Source: Vibrio mangrovi (GTDB lineage Bacteria; Pseudomonadota; Gammaproteobacteria; Enterobacterales; Vibrionaceae). From it: DNA of 64,000 nt. A program made the translations under genes and the position numbers. The stretch spans positions 868,001 through 932,000 of the forward strand of contig NZ_AP024884.1 in NCBI RefSeq assembly GCF_024346955.1. Direction: 5' to 3'. The stretch's first letter is position 1. Every line of letters begins with the position of its first letter. Shown here one piece after another: positions 38,956 through 50,750 of the stretch. Below the pieces are notes generated by a model. The model was not told where the DNA came from. It saw nothing but the letters and a program-made list of their open reading frames with translations, and made no database searches.

Positions 38956-41900
38956 TTATTTGGTGATTAAAGGATTTCCAAATAACGTCATTGCTAACCC
39001 TCTACCAGCAAAATAACTATTTTCTTCCATTATAGTTTTGTTGGCATAGAAACATGCGTCTAGAGCACAAGATCCAGAGTCCCATTCATTTATAAATGCT
39101 TCAAGCCATCTATGTATAAAGAATGAGTCTAGTGGCCAAGGTGAAGCGATAACTGTTTCACAACTATTCTCTAGGAGTAACTTGGGTAACCCAAAAGTTG
39201 TTTCAGAATAGGGAGATTGATCTAACTTCCCGCCACTACAAACAAACAAAACAATAACTCCACAGTTTTTTATGCTTGACGCAAGAGTTGCAGGACTAAA
39301 GTAAAATTCTTGTTCATCTGCGATTTTTTTAAAATAGCCATTGTCGCTTGCTATTCCTCCATGAGCAGTTATAACGGCTAATTGAGAGTTTGAACAATGA
39401 AAAGGTATTTTACTCTCAGTTGAAACCTCAAATTGATACTCCTCAAACACAGGTGTTAAGCGACTATGGGCTATTTCCAACGTGCCTAAACTATCTTGAG
39501 AAATTGAAATCCACGCAGACCTTTTATTTCTCTTCACTTTATTCCGTTCAGTTAATTGTTTAAGCCAACTTATAGACGGAACATAACAACATGAAGTTTT
39601 TTGTCCCAAAAAATCTCTGTTTATTTGCAAAATATTTAATGGTATTTGTTGTAAATTTGGTTCAGCACAGACGATTAAGCGTTCAGTGTTAGGAATGGAT
39701 ATTTCCAGTTCTGACATAGTTTCATAAAATACATTATTGCCTTCTTGCTCTCGAATATCTCCGTATTTATGAGGGTATGACTTTTGCCAAGTTAATAGGT
39801 TCTCTTTAAAAGCTTTTGTTTCCACTAGAGACTCAAAAATCCCATTTTTAATTATCGTCCCTCGCAAATCACCATTTTGGTTTAAGGCAATTTGAAGAAC
39901 AGTAAACCCTTGTGAGGAAAGGCTTGTGGCATAATCAAATAGCTCATATCTATCTGATTCATTTTGTGGTGCTTTTGAATTAGTTGCACTATCACTCAAT
40001 AATTCCAGTAAGTTAAACAAATCTTTTTTGTCATAGTTTGAAGAATCATGACTTAAGTTTCTCCTAGCCAAGAGCTTAACCATCTTTAAATCTTCAGGCC
40101 GATCTTGTGAAAAATCGCCAATCTGTATACTGTCGTTAAGCGAAAAAATGTCGTGAATTTCTGGTGTGAGACTACTCATAACCCTAATTTTTTCTAGGGT
40201 GCTTATCGGCAACCTGTTACTAATTTCTTTGAGCACTTCAATAGTGTCTTTTTGTAGTTTTAAGCCATCGTGTTTAGCTTTTTCTACAGCTTGGTAAAGA
40301 AGGATTGCCGTGGGAAGAATTTCTTCACCTTTTTCTATTACTTGCTTTGAAAGAGAAGTTAACTCATCAATCAAAGAAGACGCTTCTTGACTTTTCCATG
40401 ATGTTATTTCGAGCAGTTTAATTCCGGCATTTAAGTTTTGAAGCCTTAAACCTGCTTGAATTCCTATATCGTAATTGTCGACTAATTGTGAAGCGTTAGC
40501 AGTAATTTGTAGGGAAATATCCGATAGGTGTAAGTCACGAGTAATTTTTGCTAACAAAAATATAATCTCAAAGGCGTGTTTAGGTTCAATTGCCTCATCG
40601 ATAGAAAAACAACAACAACATGCAATCAATGCATCTAAAGGCTTTGCTTGGCGTAAGTAGATATCTGAGTAACAACTCCAAGCAATTAACTTCCTTGTAG
40701 CATCATTAAGAGAAACATCTATGATCTGTTCAGCTAAATTCCTAGCTAGCTGAGGATTGTTCTGTGACCAGAAATGGTTTGCAAGTAGTTTCAATGCGAA
40801 TAAATCTTCGGCTATTAACTTATCAGCGTGTGGTGCTAAAAGGCTAATTACATATGCTAATTGTTCCGTAATATCCAGATCTTCACGTCCATCTTGAACT
40901 CCATAGTTTAGGAGATTTTTAAGTGAAACGAGGTGACCATCAACATCTTCAGGAATTAGTCGCTCCGGCAAGGAAGAGACTCCCAGTTCAATTACGCTTT
41001 CCTTATCTAGCCAATCGAAAACTTTCCTGATAAAATCTGTAACTTGTTCATTCGATACACTTTCTTTTTCTGCATTTCTAACTTTATTTATTCTAAGTCC
41101 ACGACTAGCCAACTTTAAAGCTAAAGAGGCTAAGGCTGGTAATCCATATTTACCAAAATTTGCAATAGATACTAATGAGAAAAGCTTTGTTCTTAAGTGT
41201 GTTAAGTCTGGATTAACAGCTACGTACTCTATTATTTCATTTAGAGTTACCTTGATTAGTTTTTCGTTTTTAGATATGTCGAATCCTAAAAGGATTAGTT
41301 GCTCTAGACAATAGATGATTTTATAGACTGAATGGAGTTTGTATAAAGAGGATGAGTTAACTTTTATAGATAATTTTAGAGACGCCATATAGTCTTTAGA
41401 TTTAGCTGCTTTTATGGCATTGGTGATGTAGATTAGTGAAAACTTCTCTTGATTCTGACTTGTTTGAATTAGCTCATTAGATTCTTCAACAAGATCTGTA
41501 GTTCTTATTGTTAGTAACTCGACTTCGTCAAAACCAAATATGCGACTGTTTAAATCCTCTGGGTTTTCATCTGACACTAATTCTAGTAAACGAAGGCATT
41601 TATTTTCTTTTAAAACAGCAGAGGTTTCGAAAAGGCCTTGTAATCGATGATATGCTTCTTTGGCAAAATCATATCTTTTTAAATCTGTACTGACTAAAAG
41701 CACAAGTTCTAACTCTTGTTGTGTAAATAGTTTATTTATCTGCCCATCAATTAGCCTAGCTGCCAACTCTCTTTCCCCTGCTTGTAGGGCAATGCGGGAA
41801 TAATTTATTGATGCTTCAGGAGACACAATCGAATTACGGTCTGACATTTCTCTTATTATGTCGGAGGCTTGCCCTAATCTGTCACCTTTATGTAGCAGCT

Positions 41901-42708
41901 GAATTTTAATTTGTTTTATTATAGATGAATTCAAATCACTGTTTTCTAATTCAAATAAAGCTTTTTCAACTTTCCCCTGCAAGCATAAAGCTGACCATTT
42001 CATTATTTTAGGTTGGAGGTCGCTGGCTCCCATTTCTCCTTTAGAGTAATCCCCCATCCAAACTGGATACAATCCATCTACTGTGACTATTTTTTCTTGG
42101 TTTTCTGCTTGAATAGGTGGAAGTTCTCTATCTGTTAATACTATGAAATTTTTATTTTTTTTAGCTTCATAAATCAGTCCTTCAGATAACTCAACTAGAT
42201 TATTAACCCAATTGGATTCATAGCTACCAGATAATAGTCTTTTTCCTCGATTTGTTTTCGTTGTATGACTGCTTTTGTACTTGCAACATAGCGGTAGCAA
42301 AATGACAGATTTTTCGCGGGCCTTTTTTGCGACTTCTACAACGGATTCAATACTCATATCTTTTACATGATGTACTTGTAATATTTTCTTTAAAAATTCA
42401 ATATTCCGTGCTGTTGGTGGCGTTCCATAAAGATCTTTAAATGCGTTTAAAACGCTATCAAAAATGGAATCAAAACTGTAAATATTTGCTTGTTCAGGGG
42501 GAGAAATAAAACAAAGCTCTGAAATAAAACGTTCATTAGTACTCTGATTGACAATGTTCAGAAGAAAAATGCTCATTCCAGATATAATTTTTGAGCATTC
42601 CATATCTCCAATAAATAGCTCAGCTTCACCATATTGGGGAAGAGATTTCCCGTTATATAGTGGCCTAGCGTCAAACGTTTTTGTGATATCTATTTTTATA
42701 TCTTTCAT
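38956..42708 (-). CDS. Large CHAT-domain (caspase-like) protease with helical repeat region
   Basis: A 1250-residue cytoplasmic protein, much richer in AT than its neighbours. Residues 1-200 are an undefined N-terminal region. About 230-960 is a long helical array, TPR/solenoid-like (for example ALKLLANHFWSQNNPQLARNLAEQIIDV around 640). The C-terminal CHAT domain (about 985-1250) has the strands EPNLQQIPLNIL and CCYVPSISWL, catalytic His1116 in VITAHGG and Cys1157 in LFVCSGG, and ends FGNPLITK. CHAT proteins are caspase/separase relatives; TPR-CHAT forms serve type III-E CRISPR, and others accompany gasdermins. No CRISPR, gasdermin or partner gene is nearby. The IS ends 72 bp past its stop, and AT-rich repeats lie upstream. 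Confidence 0.8.
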   Translation of the reverse strand: MKDIKIDITKTFDARPLYNGKSLPQYGEAELFIGDMECSKIISGMSIFLLNIVNQSTNERFISELCFISPPEQANIYSFDSIFDSVLNAFKDLYGTPPTARNIEFLKKILQVHHVKDMSIESVVEVAKKAREKSVILLPLCCKYKSSHTTKTNRGKRLLSGSYESNWVNNLVELSEGLIYEAKKNKNFIVLTDRELPPIQAENQEKIVTVDGLYPVWMGDYSKGEMGASDLQPKIMKWSALCLQGKVEKALFELENSDLNSSIIKQIKIQLLHKGDRLGQASDIIREMSDRNSIVSPEASINYSRIALQAGERELAARLIDGQINKLFTQQELELVLLVSTDLKRYDFAKEAYHRLQGLFETSAVLKENKCLRLLELVSDENPEDLNSRIFGFDEVELLTIRTTDLVEESNELIQTSQNQEKFSLIYITNAIKAAKSKDYMASLKLSIKVNSSSLYKLHSVYKIIYCLEQLILLGFDISKNEKLIKVTLNEIIEYVAVNPDLTHLRTKLFSLVSIANFGKYGLPALASLALKLASRGLRINKVRNAEKESVSNEQVTDFIRKVFDWLDKESVIELGVSSLPERLIPEDVDGHLVSLKNLLNYGVQDGREDLDITEQLAYVISLLAPHADKLIAEDLFALKLLANHFWSQNNPQLARNLAEQIIDVSLNDATRKLIAWSCYSDIYLRQAKPLDALIACCCCFSIDEAIEPKHAFEIIFLLAKITRDLHLSDISLQITANASQLVDNYDIGIQAGLRLQNLNAGIKLLEITSWKSQEASSLIDELTSLSKQVIEKGEEILPTAILLYQAVEKAKHDGLKLQKDTIEVLKEISNRLPISTLEKIRVMSSLTPEIHDIFSLNDSIQIGDFSQDRPEDLKMVKLLARRNLSHDSSNYDKKDLFNLLELLSDSATNSKAPQNESDRYELFDYATSLSSQGFTVLQIALNQNGDLRGTIIKNGIFESLVETKAFKENLLTWQKSYPHKYGDIREQEGNNVFYETMSELEISIPNTERLIVCAEPNLQQIPLNILQINRDFLGQKTSCCYVPSISWLKQLTERNKVKRNKRSAWISISQDSLGTLEIAHSRLTPVFEEYQFEVSTESKIPFHCSNSQLAVITAHGGIASDNGYFKKIADEQEFYFSPATLASSIKNCGVIVLFVCSGGKLDQSPYSETTFGLPKLLLENSCETVIASPWPLDSFFIHRWLEAFINEWDSGSCALDACFYANKTIMEENSYFAGRGLAMTLFGNPLITK

Positions 42709-43184
42709 GAGAAATTATCCATTTTCATTTTCGCATCTGTTCTTATCGAGCTTTTATTGGGTTAAGTTTCAGTTCTCTATACTGTTTCTAGATTAAAAAT
42801 GTCGGGGCTGTTATTGTATTGTACAACTCAAGTTTTAACTATTCATTAGCTTGTCCGGTGCTAGCGAACGTTACTGATTGAGAACACCGTATATGCTCGG
42901 TTCTGGGAGGTTCCTACCACAGCTTCGATGCTGCTAAAGTACTGTGACTTCAGTAGCACGTTCTACCACTGAGTAAATGCGCTAACAAACTTAGGGGCAA
43001 AAGTATGTTAGTGCTAACAAAGCTTCTTGGGGCTTTTTCGGAATATTCATTGAAGGGGAATCTTCATTTTGGGGCTAAATTGGGGCTTTTTTTGGGGCTA
43101 AATTGGGCTTTATCTTCCACTTTACTGTTTATACACCCAGTAGTAACACATACACAAAGCGCCCCTTTCAGAGCGCTCTCAATC
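42709..43184. other. Repeat-rich non-coding scar between the CHAT gene and tdh
   Basis: No gene fits here. Contents: an imperfect hairpin (42979-42992 with 43001-43014, arms GCGCTAACAAACTT and AAGTATGTTAGTGC), a direct repeat GCTAACAAA at 42981 and 43013, and a G-rich tandem unit TTTTGGGGCTAAATTGGG at 43067 and 43090 (23-bp period). On the minus strand 42976-42961 reads like a tRNA D-arm (TTACTCAGTGGTAGAA), but no complete tRNA can be folded. It probably marks the edge of the acquired CHAT segment. Confidence 0.5.
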
Positions 43185-44216
43185 TTACTGCCAGTCGAGG
43201 ATAACTTTCCCGGAAGCCCCGCTACGCATGACGTCGAAGCCTTTCTGGAAATCATCAATCTTGTAATGATGCGTGATGATTGGGGTCAGATCGAGACCGG
43301 ATTGGATCAAGCTTGCCATCTTGTACCAGGTTTCGAACATTTCCCGGCCATAAATACCTTTGATAACCAAGCCTTTGAAAATTACCTGAGTCCAGTCGAT
43401 ACCCATGTCAGAAGGTGGAATTCCCAGCAGAGCGATTCGTCCCCCGTGGTTCATGGCTTCCAGCATGGTGCGGAATGCAACCGGAACACCGGACATTTCC
43501 AGTCCGACATCGAATCCTTCGGTCATACCGAGTTCAGCCATGACATCATTCAGGTTTTCTTCGGCAACATTAACCGTCCGGGTCACACCCATTTTTTCAG
43601 CCAGTTGCAGACGATAAGGATTAACGTCGGTGATAACCACATGACGGGCACCGACATGTCTGGCAACGGCGGCGGCCATGATCCCGATCGGACCGGCACC
43701 AGTGATCAGTACATCTTCCCCGACCATATCAAATGAAAGCGCGGTATGAACTGCGTTTCCGAACGGATCGAAAATCGCCGCCAGATCATCGGAGATTTCA
43801 TCCGGGATTTTAAATGCATTGTATGCAGGAATCACCAGATATTCGGCAAATGCGCCGGTCCGGTTCACCCCGACACCAATCGTATTCCGGCACAGATGTG
43901 TCCGTCCGCCACGACAGTTACGACAATGCCCGCAGGTAATATGCCCTTCACCGGAAACCCGGTCTCCGATAGAAAAGCCACGGACTTCCTGCCCGATACC
44001 GACGACTTGCCCGACATATTCATGTCCGACAACCATCGGTACCGGAATGGTTTTCTGCGACCACTCATCCCAGTTATAAATATGTACATCTGTACCGCAG
44101 ATGGCGGTCTTCTTAATTTTAATCAGCAAATCATTGTGACCCAGTTCCGGCATATCCACCGAAGTCATCCAGATCCCCTGCTCGGGTTTCAGCTTTGATA
44201 ATGCTTTAATTTTCAT
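43185..44216 (-). CDS. tdh: L-threonine 3-dehydrogenase Tdh
   Basis: A 343-residue zinc alcohol-dehydrogenase-family enzyme. Catalytic zinc ligands Cys40, His65 and Glu66 (TAICGTD, GHEYVG) and structural zinc Cys95, Cys98, Cys101 and Cys109 are present; the NAD-binding motif is [10 protein letters not shown]. It oxidises threonine to 2-amino-3-ketobutyrate, which Kbl then cleaves to glycine and acetyl-CoA. It is the second gene of kbl-tdh, 119 bp after kbl. A weak hairpin lies beyond its end in the scar region. Confidence 0.95.
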   Translation of the reverse strand: MKIKALSKLKPEQGIWMTSVDMPELGHNDLLIKIKKTAICGTDVHIYNWDEWSQKTIPVPMVVGHEYVGQVVGIGQEVRGFSIGDRVSGEGHITCGHCRNCRGGRTHLCRNTIGVGVNRTGAFAEYLVIPAYNAFKIPDEISDDLAAIFDPFGNAVHTALSFDMVGEDVLITGAGPIGIMAAAVARHVGARHVVITDVNPYRLQLAEKMGVTRTVNVAEENLNDVMAELGMTEGFDVGLEMSGVPVAFRTMLEAMNHGGRIALLGIPPSDMGIDWTQVIFKGLVIKGIYGREMFETWYKMASLIQSGLDLTPIITHHYKIDDFQKGFDVMRSGASGKVILDWQ

Positions 44217-44335
44217 AAGACCGCCTCTGTAGCAACCATCTTAAAGTAACAATCATCTTTGTTTGAAGTAACGATCATTTTGAACTCTCATGTGGTGTGC
44301 TCTAAGCTGCAAAACATCTCAGAGCACCATTCACT

Positions 44336-45535
44336 TTAACCGTTGATAATACCCATCTCGCGACCAACCTGAATAAATACGTCGATTGCTTTATCGAGTT
44401 GCTGTTTTGAATGAGCCGCGGACATTTGCGTCCGGATTCTGGCCTGCCCTTTCGGCACGACCGGATAAGAGAATCCAACCACGTAGATCCCATGAGCCAG
44501 AGCCCGTTCAGCAAATTCGGCAGCAGCTTTGGCATCGCCCAGCATAATTGGAATAATGGCATGATCTGCGCCGGCTAGCGTGAAACCGGCTTCTGTCATG
44601 CGTAGACGGAAATGAGCAGCGTTTTCCCACAAACGAGCTCTTAATTCACCACTTTCGGCCAGAAGATCCAATACCCGGATAGATGCGGCAACAATTGCCG
44701 GAGCAACCGAGTTCGAAAACAGATAAGGTCTGGAACGCTGGCGCAACCAGTCGATAACTTCTTTCTTCCCGGCTGTATAACCGCCGGAAGCTCCGCCCAT
44801 TGCTTTCCCCAAAGTTCCGGTAATAATATCAACGCGATCCATAACATGATGATATTCATGAGTTCCCCGTCCATTTTCACCCATAAAACCAACCGCATGA
44901 GAGTCATCGACCATGACCAGCGCATCATATTTTTCTGCCAAATCACAAATAGCAGGCAGGTTAGCAACCACACCGTCCATAGAAAACACACCATCGGTCA
45001 CAATCATTTTATGCCGGGCTCCGGCCTGATCTGCGGCAATCAGTTGTTGCTCCAGTTCAGCCATATTGTTATTGCTGTAACGGAAACGCATCGCTTTACA
45101 CAGACGGACACCATCGATAATTGATGCATGGTTAAGCGCATCAGAAATGATGGCATCTTCTTTATCCAGCAGCGTTTCGAACAATCCGCCATTGGCATCA
45201 AAACAAGAGGTATACAAAATTGTGTCTTCTTTCCCCAGAAAGTCTGACAGCTTCTGTTCCAGCGTTTTATGAATGTCCTGCGTTCCACAGATAAAACGAA
45301 CAGACGCCATCCCAAAACCGTGGCTATCCATACCCGCTTTTGCCGCTTTAATCAGTTCAGGATGATCAGCCAGACCAAGATAGTTATTGGCACAGAAGTT
45401 CAGGACTTCATCTCCGGTATTGATATGCACTGCCGCCTGCTGAGCCGATGTAATTACCCGCTCCGATTTATACAGCCCTTCTTCTTTAGTCGATTCGATC
45501 TGATGTTGGATGTGTTCGTAGAATGCAGAGGACAT
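44336..45535 (-). CDS. kbl: Glycine C-acetyltransferase (2-amino-3-ketobutyrate CoA ligase) Kbl
   Basis: A 399-residue PLP enzyme of the alpha-oxoamine synthase family. Markers are [16 protein letters not shown], the [16 protein letters not shown] motif (PLP-contacting Asp and His) and the Schiff-base lysine in [14 protein letters not shown]. It splits 2-amino-3-ketobutyrate with CoA into glycine and acetyl-CoA, completing threonine breakdown with Tdh. ATG 45535 has AAGGAAA upstream. It is first in the operon. Confidence 0.96.
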   Translation of the reverse strand: MSSAFYEHIQHQIESTKEEGLYKSERVITSAQQAAVHINTGDEVLNFCANNYLGLADHPELIKAAKAGMDSHGFGMASVRFICGTQDIHKTLEQKLSDFLGKEDTILYTSCFDANGGLFETLLDKEDAIISDALNHASIIDGVRLCKAMRFRYSNNNMAELEQQLIAADQAGARHKMIVTDGVFSMDGVVANLPAICDLAEKYDALVMVDDSHAVGFMGENGRGTHEYHHVMDRVDIITGTLGKAMGGASGGYTAGKKEVIDWLRQRSRPYLFSNSVAPAIVAASIRVLDLLAESGELRARLWENAAHFRLRMTEAGFTLAGADHAIIPIMLGDAKAAAEFAERALAHGIYVVGFSYPVVPKGQARIRTQMSAAHSKQQLDKAIDVFIQVGREMGIING

Positions 45536-45618
45536 AGCTATTTCCTTGATATTTATTGAATTACCCTAGTCGGTGATTTCAAACGATTACAGTATTTACA
45601 GTGTAAAAAACACGTTAT

Positions 45619-45718
45619 TTATACCCAAATAACCTCACGATACTGTTTCAGCGAGAATCACAGGGCACAGAGACAAGGCCGAGATTTGGATACCATTGAC
45701 ATTACTTAGGTATAAGTT
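45619..45718. repeat. Dispersed intergenic repeat, copy 1
   Basis: An approximately 100-bp unit bounded by inverted ends TTATACCCAAATAA and TTACTTAGGTATAA. The interior TTTCAGCGAGAATCA and GCACAGAGACAAGGC is shared with copy 4 (53077-53150). The rest of 45536-45975 is an AT-rich divergent promoter region for kbl and the glucosidase. Confidence 0.7.
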
Positions 45719-45870
45719 TAATCCATGTGGAGAAAAGCAATTATCCCTCACAGGGGAAAATCATTATTGAATTAAATTCACAAATCATCTTTATTGTGGC
45801 TTTAGAGAAAACGAAGTAACCAGACACCAGAGGAAAACAATAGAAGGATGAAAACGATATAATGAGATAA

Positions 45871-47418
<1,548 letters not shown>

Positions 47419-47462
47419 GCACATAAGATCCATTCTCAGGTAGTTTTCCCCTGCAATCAAAA

Positions 47463-47484
47463 GCGCCTCCGATAGCGGAGGTGC
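47463..47484 (+). terminator. Hairpin after the second glucosidase gene
   Basis: GCGCCTCCG (47463-47471) pairs with CGGAGGTGC (47476-47484), including one G-T pair and an ATAG loop. The T-run is weak. Confidence 0.6.
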
Positions 47485-47675
47485 GATAACTTTATAAATA
47501 ATCTGAGAAAATGACTGGCATCCAATCCTGACGGGAATGATCACTGCATATCCCACTCAAGTTTCACTATTGACAAAAACTGACACCAGGCTGGGTTATT
47601 CTATTCTACGTATGAAATCTATTTTTATTCATATATAACATTCAGAGACATTTCCAGAAAGTCAGCGAGAAAAAG

Positions 47676-48437
47676 ATGAGCACAAAAAACGGTAGAATCA
47701 GCACAGATAGTGCAGAAATATATTACGAACTATCAGGTAATACTGCAGGTAAACCACTCCTGTTGTTACACGGAGGTCTGGGATCAATGGATGAGTTTCA
47801 CGGAGTGCATGAGTTTCTGTCACCAGACCATTTCATAGTCAGCATTGATTTCAGAGGACATGGTAAATCGACGCTTGGCGACTTACCTCTGAGCTATGCA
47901 CAGTATCAGCAAGATGTCGAAACTATATTGAAGTATCTGGAGATCGATCACTATTCCATCTTTGGGTTTAGTGATGGCGGTATCGTCGGTTATCGTCTGG
48001 CTGCAAGTCATCCGGGGCAAGTTGAAAAGCTGATCACATTGGGAGCTCAGTGGCACTTAGTCGCTGACAGTCAGGTCACAAAAATCCTGCAAAGTGTCAC
48101 TGCTGAATTCTGGACACAGCGCTTTTCTCAGGATGTTGAAAAATATAACACAACCAACCCTCACCCAGATATTCCGAAACTGGTAGAAGCGGTCAGAACA
48201 GTCTGGCTAGACATGACAGAAAATGGCTATCCGGGCCAGTCTGTAGGAAGAATAACCTGTCCAACGCTTATCATGCGAGGAGACAATGACTTCTTATTCC
48301 TGATGCAAGAAGCGCTTGAGTTAAAACAGCAAATCAAAGGCTCATCTTTTGCCAATATCCCATTGACGGCTCACGCATCCCATCAGGAATCTCCTGAGAT
48401 TATCGGCAAAATCGTTCATCAGTTTTTATCGCAGTGA
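47676..48437 (+). CDS. Alpha/beta hydrolase
   Basis: A 253-residue alpha/beta-fold hydrolase. The oxyanion segment LLLHGGLGS, the nucleophile elbow FGFSDGG (Ser) and the C-terminal LTAHASHQESP (His) are visible; the acid is probably in MRGDNDF. It has no signal peptide. Such proteins are esterases, lactonases or peptidases; the substrate is unknown. It is a single gene. Confidence 0.8.
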   Translation: MSTKNGRISTDSAEIYYELSGNTAGKPLLLLHGGLGSMDEFHGVHEFLSPDHFIVSIDFRGHGKSTLGDLPLSYAQYQQDVETILKYLEIDHYSIFGFSDGGIVGYRLAASHPGQVEKLITLGAQWHLVADSQVTKILQSVTAEFWTQRFSQDVEKYNTTNPHPDIPKLVEAVRTVWLDMTENGYPGQSVGRITCPTLIMRGDNDFLFLMQEALELKQQIKGSSFANIPLTAHASHQESPEIIGKIVHQFLSQ

Positions 48438-48513
48438 TACTTCAGACGAACAGCAACAGGCAAGAATAGTAAGGACAGGCACCTGATATTTCACAGTGTC
48501 AGTCCTTTCAATA

Positions 48514-48577
48514 ATCCGTCCTTTCAGCAATCCGTCCTTTCAGCAATCCGTCCTTTCAGCAATCCGTCCTTTCAACA
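48514..48577 (+). repeat. 16-bp tandem repeat, four units
   Basis: Unit ATCCGTCCTTTCAGCA repeats at 48514, 48530, 48546 and 48562 (the last with AACA for AGCA), preceded by a partial unit from 48502. It is non-coding and likely variable in copy number. The surrounding 48438-49111 has no gene; it is AT-rich apart from this and the repeat at 48943. Confidence 0.9.
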
Positions 48578-48942
48578 ATGCTTACCGGGCATATATTTTC
48601 CAATGCCGGTTCCCTAAAAACTACTATTATTGATGTGAAATTCATTTACAGATACGGCCAGCCATTCAGCGTCCTCAGCCTTTTTAAATAATCATTTTCT
48701 TCTCTTAAGGCTATCTTAAGTTAAGTTTTTTAAGCTCTCTCAAATACCTTCAAAGAAAGGTAACTTGTGCTGTCGATCTTATGCATCATAATGTCAAATA
48801 TACAGCATATTATTTAAGGTCTCATCGGTGTCTCACCAGTCAAACCCACTGTAACCATTGACACAAGAAATATATGAGACTAATCCAATAACAGACAATT
48901 TCCTGAGATCATTAGACCACTCACTAAACCAGCATTGATTAC

Positions 48943-49028
48943 TATACCTAAATGACCTCAAGATACAGTTTCAGCCTTAGCAAAGATATTTGTATAAGGG
49001 TCTGCCACTGTCTTGAAGTTACCGGGTA
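48943..49028. repeat. Dispersed intergenic repeat, copy 2
   Basis: Starts TATACCTAAATGACCTCAAG and ends CTTGAAGTTACCGGGTATA, so the ends form an imperfect inverted repeat. The left end matches copies 1 and 3; the interior is divergent. Confidence 0.65.
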
Positions 49029-49111
49029 TATGATTCTCCATTTATATACAACGAAAATGAAGTATCACTCCCTAGATAATAAAAATAAGTCGTCTCAAAA
49101 AGGAAATAACA

Positions 49112-50653
49112 ATGAATCAACCCAGACATCACGAAAGTGAGGTCACTTTCGGACCTGATGAATTATTAGTCTCAACAACTGATTTGGATAGTTACATTAC
49201 TTATGCGAATGATGAATTTTGCAAAGTGTCAGGCTTTAGTGCTGAAGAACTTGTGGGTCAGCCTCATAACATGGTTCGCCATCCGGATATGCCAAAAGCT
49301 GCGTTTAAAGACATGTGGACTCGCCTTCAGCAGGGGCATAGCTGGCATGGCATGGTAAAAAACCGCTGCAAAGACGGCCGGTTTTATTGGGTCAATGCCT
49401 TTGTCACCCCGCTGTATGAAGGTGATAAAATAGTCGGCTATCAGTCTGTAAGGCGCAGCCCCCAGCGTGAAGATATCAAAGCGGCTGAAGCGCTTTATTC
49501 ACGAATCAATCAGGGAAAATCAGAACGATCAGTTCGGGAAAACAGCGCTATTAAATCACTGTTCTCGGTCATTTTCGGACTGGGATTGATTATCGGAACA
49601 TTCCTTCTTTCCGGTATTTTTTCCGCAGCGGTGTTATGTCTCTGTCTGCTGACATATATTTATCTGTATTATGATGAACTTATCAACCTACCGAAATATC
49701 TCAAACGTCGGGAGTCGGTCATGAATAGCCCTTCGCGCCTTGTTTTCGGTGGTCGCGGACTCATTGGTAAACTCAGTTACGACGTTGCATTTCAGAATGC
49801 AAAAATAAAAACGATACTCGGCAGAAGTGCTGATAATGGTGATCATTTAATGGCTTTATCCAAAGAGATGAAAAATCTCAGCCGGCATTCACTCAATAGT
49901 ATTGAAGCTGAAACAGGCGAGCTGACCCAACTGGCAACTGCGGCCACTCAAGTGACTCAGACAATCAATGATGTCAATGTCAACCTGATATCCGCCCATG
50001 ATCACGTTCAGCAAGTGAAAGATGAATGTAACCATGCCGTACATACACTTCATACGAACGGCCAATCTCTCGACAAGTTACATCAGGAAATCGGTGAAGC
50101 CGCCGAAACGTTGTTGAAACTTACAGAAGATGCCAACAATATTTCTGAAGTGATGGCAGAAATTCAGGGAGTCGCGGATCAGACCAACTTGCTGGCGCTC
50201 AACGCGGCCATAGAAGCAGCAAGAGCTGGTGAACAGGGCAGAGGATTTGCTGTGGTCGCGGATGAAGTCCGCAGCCTTGCCGGCAGAACTCAGAATGCGA
50301 CTCAGAGCATCCAGCAGTCAGTCGTCGATTTGCAGATATCAATGGCTGACTGGCAAAAAACAATGCTACAGAATCAGGAAATGGCCGCCCAGTGCAATCT
50401 TGAATCACAAACCGTGCAACAGGTCATGAGTTCGGTCAAAGAACAGATATCTGTTCTGGAAGAGAAATCAGCGCAGATTGCTGCGGCAATGGAAGAGCAA
50501 GGAACCGTCATTGCCGACATGACTCAGAATATGAATGATGCCCGGCGACATGCGGTAGAAAACTACGAACTGGTTACTCAAGTCAGTAAGTATGCAACTC
50601 AAACAGATGAACAGGCGATTTCCATCGGTCAGTTGAGTAGTACATTCCGATAA
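49112..50653 (+). CDS. Aer-like PAS methyl-accepting chemotaxis protein
   Basis: A 513-residue chemoreceptor. A PAS domain of the Aer type fills residues 15-120 ([42 protein letters not shown]). Two adjoining membrane segments (about 148-190) form a hairpin with almost no periplasmic loop, then a signalling domain with [23 protein letters not shown]. By analogy with Aer, FAD in the PAS domain would sense redox or oxygen for aerotaxis. AAGGAAA precedes the ATG. Confidence 0.88.
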   Translation: MNQPRHHESEVTFGPDELLVSTTDLDSYITYANDEFCKVSGFSAEELVGQPHNMVRHPDMPKAAFKDMWTRLQQGHSWHGMVKNRCKDGRFYWVNAFVTPLYEGDKIVGYQSVRRSPQREDIKAAEALYSRINQGKSERSVRENSAIKSLFSVIFGLGLIIGTFLLSGIFSAAVLCLCLLTYIYLYYDELINLPKYLKRRESVMNSPSRLVFGGRGLIGKLSYDVAFQNAKIKTILGRSADNGDHLMALSKEMKNLSRHSLNSIEAETGELTQLATAATQVTQTINDVNVNLISAHDHVQQVKDECNHAVHTLHTNGQSLDKLHQEIGEAAETLLKLTEDANNISEVMAEIQGVADQTNLLALNAAIEAARAGEQGRGFAVVADEVRSLAGRTQNATQSIQQSVVDLQISMADWQKTMLQNQEMAAQCNLESQTVQQVMSSVKEQISVLEEKSAQIAAAMEEQGTVIADMTQNMNDARRHAVENYELVTQVSKYATQTDEQAISIGQLSSTFR

Positions 50654-50686
50654 TAGATACCGGAAAATGAAAATGCTTTGATCGTA

Positions 50687-50720
50687 GACCGTCACCGGAA
50701 ATATTTATCGGTGTACGGTC
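50687..50720. terminator. Hairpin between the chemoreceptor and cutC genes
   Basis: GACCGTCACCG (50687-50697) pairs with CGGTGTACGGTC (50709-50720), with a one-base irregularity. It lies between convergent genes. Confidence 0.55.
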
Positions 50721-50750
50721 TGCTCTACAGGCTTTCGCCAGCCTGCCTTT

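Noticed and set aside
42885..42976. Possible tRNA gene on the minus strand (TTACTCAGTGGTAGAA D-arm-like)
   Set aside because: No acceptor stem, anticodon arm or T-loop could be paired; only the D-arm resemblance remains.
42979..43110. Possible integron attC site (Vibrio superintegron cassette)
   Set aside because: Neither core site fits RYYYAAC or GTTRRRY, there is no integrase, and the repeat layout differs from VCR elements.
43157..43178. Weak hairpin (AGCGC/GCGCT) past tdh
   Set aside because: Only 5 bp of stem and no T-run, so not listed as a terminator.
43746..44198. 150-codon plus-strand frame opposite tdh
   Set aside because: Antisense shadow of a strongly identified gene.
48514..48577. 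CRISPR-like array
   Set aside because: The units are contiguous 16-bp tandem repeats without spacers, and no cas gene is near.
48952..49140. 62-codon plus-strand frame
   Set aside because: It lies in the dispersed repeat and the leader of the chemoreceptor gene, with no ribosome-binding site or coding-like composition.
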